A DNA stretch of 64,000 bases, taken from NCBI GenBank assembly GCA_026120185.1, contig JANUWF010001691.1, forward strand, positions 620,001-684,000, in the 5' to 3' direction. The translations under genes were made by a program, and so were the position numbers. This document shows, piece after piece, positions 59,646-64,000 of the stretch (its first letter is position 1; every line of letters starts with the position of its first letter). The notes under the pieces are model-generated. The model saw only the letters and a program-made list of their open reading frames with translations. It was not told the DNA's origin and made no database searches. This stretch comes from Voacanga thouarsii (lineage: Eukaryota; Streptophyta; Magnoliopsida; Gentianales; Apocynaceae).

Positions 59646-60939
59646 GGCAACTCATATCTATCACTACCACAGTAAAATATGGCATTGTTATGCATCGAAT
59701 ATGCTTAATTGATTACTTGTCTCAAAATGCCCATTCATCATGCTAATAGACATCATTAACCATATTAAACCTTAATTTCAACATCAAGGGTGAGGATTCC
59801 CTTACCTTGCGACAACTGGGTTAACAAGATCTCAATGCTCCTATGGTGTTCGTCCCGAGTTCGTTCGAGTAGAAGGGAAAAGCCGCCTTTTTTCCTTCCT
59901 TTTGACCGAAAGCAGGTAAAAGGGATGAAATCAGCCTTTAGATGGCGTGATTCAATGGAAGCAAAGGAGAAGAATTGATGGAAGAAAGGAATCAAGAGGT
60001 TAAGATGGTTTTTGCTTACCTTAGATTGTGATCGGTTTCTTGCTAGGAATTGTTCTTATGATTTTCGAAAATTGTAGGGAGATTCTTGGTGGAATTTTCA
60101 TGTAGAATGGAGAGGGTAGTCGGCTACTGTGATTTAAGATTAAAGAAGATTGGTTTAGGGTTAGATGGTGGTGTTAAGAAAGACTCCTAATGGCTTTAGG
60201 TTTCGTGGACAGTAAGGCTGAAAATTGCAGCTTGTTGTGCACCTTGTTGTTGCTGAATTTGGGAGGGTTTATGAGAAGAAAATATTCTACAATTGCTACC
60301 TTATGCTGGCTAAAATATTGCTCAAGAAAAGGGCTGTGTGTGTTCAGGTTGTTTTGAGCTAGGGTTTGAAGAGTTGGACTGCACTTAGGAGTGTTGGAAT
60401 TTCGGATAGCTTGTGCTTGCACAAGGCTGCGGAAATTCTGCTGGGAAAATGAAGCAAAACCTAGTTGAAGTAGGATTGAAATAAAATCTAATTTGCTAAA
60501 GGATTTTGGATAAGATTTCCTAGTGTTGGAAGAGTTTGAGTTTGGCTAAAACTCCTTCAAAAAGTGGCGGCACCTAGCTGGAAAATTTTCCAGATTTTTT
60601 TGCTAAGGTTCTAGGTTCAAAATCCACAAGGTATCCAACTAGAAAAATATCACTTTAATTCCAACTATCCATTACAAAATTTAGTAAGTTAAAATCAAGT
60701 TGGAATTTAGTTATTCAGCTAGGGTTTTTCGAAAATCAAAGAGAACAAAAGCTGAAAAATAACAATAAACTTTATTCACATCGAAAATCCTTAAATTTAG
60801 GAGATAAATATAGAGACTTATTTCCTTAGAAAAATGGCGCTGAAAATTCACTAGGATGGCTAGGGTCTTTTCGGCCAAAACATGGAGGAGTCTAAGAAAA
60901 AGAATTTTCAAAAAGAAAACTAAGATTCGCAAGAGGTAA

Positions 60940-60994
60940 GATTCGAACTCGGGTCACCAAAGGAAATCACCAACCTCCCCGCTATTCCAAACCA
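60940..60994 (-). other. tRNA-like box A / box B module in element D
   Basis: On the minus strand TGGTTTGGAAT starts at 60994 and GAGTTCGAAT at 60950, 44 bases apart and about +258 from the LTR start. Box B is close to the GGTTCGAATC consensus; box A is weaker than in family 1. Confidence 0.5.
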
Positions 60995-61252
60995 ACTCCT
61001 ATGCTAATATTTTCTCTAAGAAATTCTTTCCACCCTAATTCTCATCCTTCCATCTCCTCGACTAAACTTAACTTAACCAATTCTTAGACAACACAATTAT
61101 TTCACACCAAATAAATCAAATGCAAAAGCAACTTTGAAAATCACATGCACCCATGCAAGAATAATTTTAAGATAACATGTGAAATGAGAAATGCTATGCA
61201 ATGCATGATCTTTTCCCCCATAGTCAAAGGTGGTTTTGGGCGGGGTATTACA

Positions 61253-61391
61253 GATCGAATGGTGAAGAATAATATACCTTATATTGCCTTTGGAAATGAA
61301 AATTTTTCCTACTCTATTCATTTGTCGCGCAATCCAGAATTTGATAGCAAACTTTTGAGAGCGGTTTCTCAATGTAGATGGTTCAACATCA
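61253..61391. other. Short unassigned flank between D and F
   Basis: By the target duplication it was once joined to the sequence left of 44020. A plus-strand open stretch (about 61256-61396) has no recognised domain. I see nothing else in it. Confidence 0.4.
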
Positions 61392-62900
61392 TGTAGATGT
61401 CTTGCCGTTTCAATCTCAGTGTGAGATTGACTCTAATAGTATCCACACGAGGTATGCTCTTAAGGAAACTAAAAATTCTCTACTAGGAGAATTTCTTAGT
61501 GGCTAGGGTAACAATTGGAGAAGAGAAGAAAGGAGTCGTGTATCGAAAATCAGAAAGAACAAGTTTCTCTGTGTGTTTTAAAGTAAAACAACCACGGCTT
61601 CTTCTACGAAAAAATCCTAGAAAAAACTGCAGATAACATGTTTTGTGAATTCTAAAAGAATTAGAATTCTTTAATTGTAATTGGAACCTACACGTTCTCA
61701 CAATTACATTTGGTCCAAAAATTATAACTAATTATAATTTGGCCCAAATAACTTCTACTTCTCACAATTAACCCACAATGTTATCAAATAACATCTCGAG
61801 TACATAATTCTCTATTGTGTATGACCTACTAGGTTTCCCAATCTATTGGTAGCAAAATATGAATTAATCAAAACGTCTTTGAGATTAATAATCCTTAATA
61901 ATTTAGAATTAACCGATTAATTATAATCAAGATTGATTTATTAATTCATCAATTAATAAACCCATATTCAGTAGATCATGAGCGGTATCTAACAACACAT
62001 CATGACCACCCAAGAGTCTAAGAAGTCAAGTGGCTTGATATAAACCCTTCAATAACAAACCACAGTGCAATAAACTCCCTTCACCATACAATATCTCATT
62101 CGGTTTGGAGTACAAAATTAGTGCCAAATCCCCCCATAATATAAATTAATTTTAGCCCAAATATAATAGTACTTGTACTAGGAACCCACTACTCTCTATG
62201 TGTATCAATTGGAACTGTTTTTAATACACAATCGCCTTGACAAAGGATTTCTAGAGTAGTAATTCCTATAAGTAGCGGTGAGATATTTGCCCTTACTATT
62301 AGGAGTGGTGAATTATTGATTGACTATCTTAACTACTTTGGTTTACCTCATATTGTACCCAATATCCATCCCAAAGATGGCCCTCGATCTGGCTCCAAAG
62401 TTTGGAATCAAAGTACAATGCTCAGCAAACAAAGTACCTTGGAGATCTCAAATCTAAGGATACTCGCACGTTTGGTATAATGAGATTCCATCACTGGCAC
62501 TAAATAGTTATCCATGTAATTATCTCATAGCTAGGTCATCCAATGTACTTGTTCTCTTAACAAGCATCCATGTGTTAACTTTAAGTATCACAATACTCAC
62601 AAATATGAGAACTACCGCATAATCAAATCAGGAAGTTTAACATGTGTTGTCTTAGTGCATTAATAATGTCATATCTCATTAATACTACGACTAGGGTTAA
62701 TCTAAGTACCAACACTATATAGTGTAGTAGAAATCTCACATAATGATTCTATCATGATTTCTTTAACACAATGTAGTACTTGGGACTCTATCTAACAATT
62801 ATTTTACATGAAAGCAAACTAAACAAACTAAAATATAAATATAAAACAAATGTGTCATGTACAAAATACAAATGATTGCCTCTATGGCACAATACTAACA
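61392..62900 (-). repeat. 3' LTR of element F
   Basis: On the minus strand it starts TGTTAGTATTGTG at 62900 and runs collinear with the LTR of E (ATAGAGGCAATCA, GTGCCAGTGATGGAATCTC, GTGTGGAT). The end is placed at ACATCTACA (61392); a similar CATCTACA at 61373 is an alternative. Confidence 0.75.
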
Positions 62901-62929
62901 AACTCTCACTTGCACTAGAGCTAATCATT

Positions 62930-64000
62930 CATGTATCTAATAGCGAATGACTCAATATGCCTATCATATTTTTTCTGAGATAGTGCTTTTGTAAGTGGGT
63001 CAGCTATGTTCTCATCCGTAGGAGCTCTCTCTATCTTTACATTTTGTCTATCTATGATTTTCCTAAGTAAATGAAAAATCTAAGTACATATTTAGATCAC
63101 TGGTGAGACCTTGGTTTTTTTTTTTTTTTGTGCAATAGCTCTATTGTTGCAACAATATATAGATATTGGTTCAGCAACACTTGGAACCACTCTAAGATCC
63201 GTCAAAAACTTCTTAACCCAAACAGCTTCCTTAGTTGCTTTAGAAGCGGCTATGTACTCAGCTTCAATCGTTGAGTCGGCAATAGTATCTTGTTTGGAAC
63301 TTTTCTAACTTATTGCCCTTCCACACTACATAAATACATAGCCAGACTGTTATTTAAAATTATCTTTATCAGATTGAAAACTAGCAACAATATACTCATT
63401 TATTTTCAAATCACCTCCTCGATATACCAAGAATACATTTTTAGTCCTTCACAAGTACTTAAGGATATTCTTCACAGCTGCCCAATAAACCTCACCAGGG
63501 TTAGATTGGTTTCTATTCGTCAAACTAAGAGCACAGGATACATCGAGCCTTGTACACATCATAGTATACATAATGGATCCAATTGCAGAAGTATATGAAA
63601 TTCTACTCATGTGATCTCGTCTTTGGAGACATTAACTTTGAAAGGCTTATCCCATGGGATATGGGTAAGAATCCTCTTTCGAATTGATTCATGCTAAACC
63701 TTTTTAGCACTTTGTCTATGTATGTAGTCCGTGAAAGACCTAGCAACCTTTTTTACCTATCTTTATAGATCCTAATTCCAAGAATATAGGTTACTTCTCC
63801 AAGGTCTTTCCTAAAAAATTTCTTGGACAGCCAATCTTTTATCAATTGAATGATAGGTATATCATTTCCTATTAGCAATATATCATCTACATAAAGTAAT
63901 AGGAAAACTATTACACTCCCACTAACCTTGCTATATACACACAGTTCATCCATATTTTAAATGAAACCAAAATTTTTGATTACTTCATCAAAACGAATGT
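62930..64000 (-). pseudogene. Ty1/copia RT and RNase H relic, element F
   Basis: Minus strand from the window edge: NMDELCVYSKVSGS, LLYVDDILLIGND (catalytic YVDD intact), KFFRKDLGEVTYILGIRIYKDR to a stop at 63753, then FSMNQFERGFLP, a frame-breaking deletion near 63625, and RNase H pieces (DSTIEAEYIAASKATKEAVWVKKF near 63280-63210). A run of about 12 A (plus strand T, 63115-63130) breaks the frame near the end. The C-terminal KALSQKKYDRHIESF matches element E. Confidence 0.88.

Larger units (their letters stand above)
44020..61252 (-). mobile_element. Element D: family-2 solo LTR split by C and E
   Basis: Its own sequence is 44020-44035, 48396-49727 and 59646-61252 (about 2.95 kb, against 2.85 kb for the LTRs of B). 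Outer ends are TGTAACACCCC and GTATTACA on the plus strand. Flanks are GATTG (44015-44019) and GATCG (61253-61257), a target duplication with one C/T change. It contains the family-2 hairpin (49127-49155) and tRNA-like module (60940-60994). Compared with B it has extra sequence around the E insertion (about 49500-49727 and 59646-59790). Confidence 0.93.
61392..64000 (-). mobile_element. Element F: 3' part of a second Ty1/copia
   Basis: Minus strand: RT and RNase H (64000-62930), polypurine tract (62901-62914), 3' LTR (to about 61392). The 5' part is beyond the window. It is a relative of element E: the LTR start (TGTTAGTATTGTGCC) and many internal phrases match at perhaps 75-80% by eye. Several stops and a roughly 10-base deletion make it older and dead. 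Confidence 0.88.

Noticed and set aside
1..64000. CRISPR arrays, phage genes, operons or bacterial features
   Set aside because: The repeats are LTRs, microsatellites or the 408 bp leader array; no short repeat-spacer arrays, and all coding matches are plant retrotransposon proteins.

Overview
The window is plant nuclear DNA, most likely pericentromeric or other gene-poor heterochromatin of a flowering plant (probably a eudicot). It holds no recognisable host gene. Almost every base that can be assigned belongs to an LTR retrotransposon, and the elements are stacked inside one another. The evidence is tRNA-iMet and tRNA-Asp type primer sites, chromodomain integrases, Tat/Athila signatures, a plant mobile domain, long AT-rich LTRs, and many reading frames broken by stops that mostly look like C-to-T changes.

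Layout, left to right. (1) 1-8079: chromovirus element A (+), with a cut-off 5' LTR, an internal region that has lost protease, RT and most of RNase H, and a 4.3 kb 3' LTR. (2) 8080-9660: fragments of Athila/Tat-type LTR and unassigned AT-rich DNA. (3) 9660-10774 and 22190-23880: a decayed plant-mobile-domain ORF (+) split by element B. (4) 10775-22189: element B, a structurally complete chromovirus (Tekay/Del-like) on the minus strand with 2.85 kb LTRs and a near-perfect target duplication. (5) 24110-32670: a Tat-lineage gag-pol remnant (-), split by a family-1 solo LTR at 25345-29669. (6) 32671-37260: unassigned DNA, then a Ty1/copia leader and gag relic (+). (7) 37290-42035: two Athila/Tat-type LTRs head to head plus the leader and 3' UTR of a gutted element. 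(8) 42080-44019: chromovirus pol relic (-). (9) 44020-61252: a family-2 solo LTR (D) holding both a family-1 solo LTR (C, perfect 5 bp duplication ACTAC) and a full Ty1/copia element (E, 49728-59645). (10) 61392-64000: the 3' end of a second copia element (F, -), a relative of E.

Nothing here looks like an operon or pathway. The parts that go beyond ordinary retrotransposon gene content are: a conserved acidic ORF between primer site and gag in elements A and B, carrying tandem SUMO-interaction-like motifs in A; a tRNA-like box A/box B module at the same place (about +255) in the LTRs of both chromovirus families; a conserved LTR hairpin; an antisense plant-mobile-domain ORF tied to the Tat relic; and a triple 408 bp repeat studded with short palindromes in the leader of copia element E. 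All coordinates and motif matches were read by eye; no alignment or database search was run.
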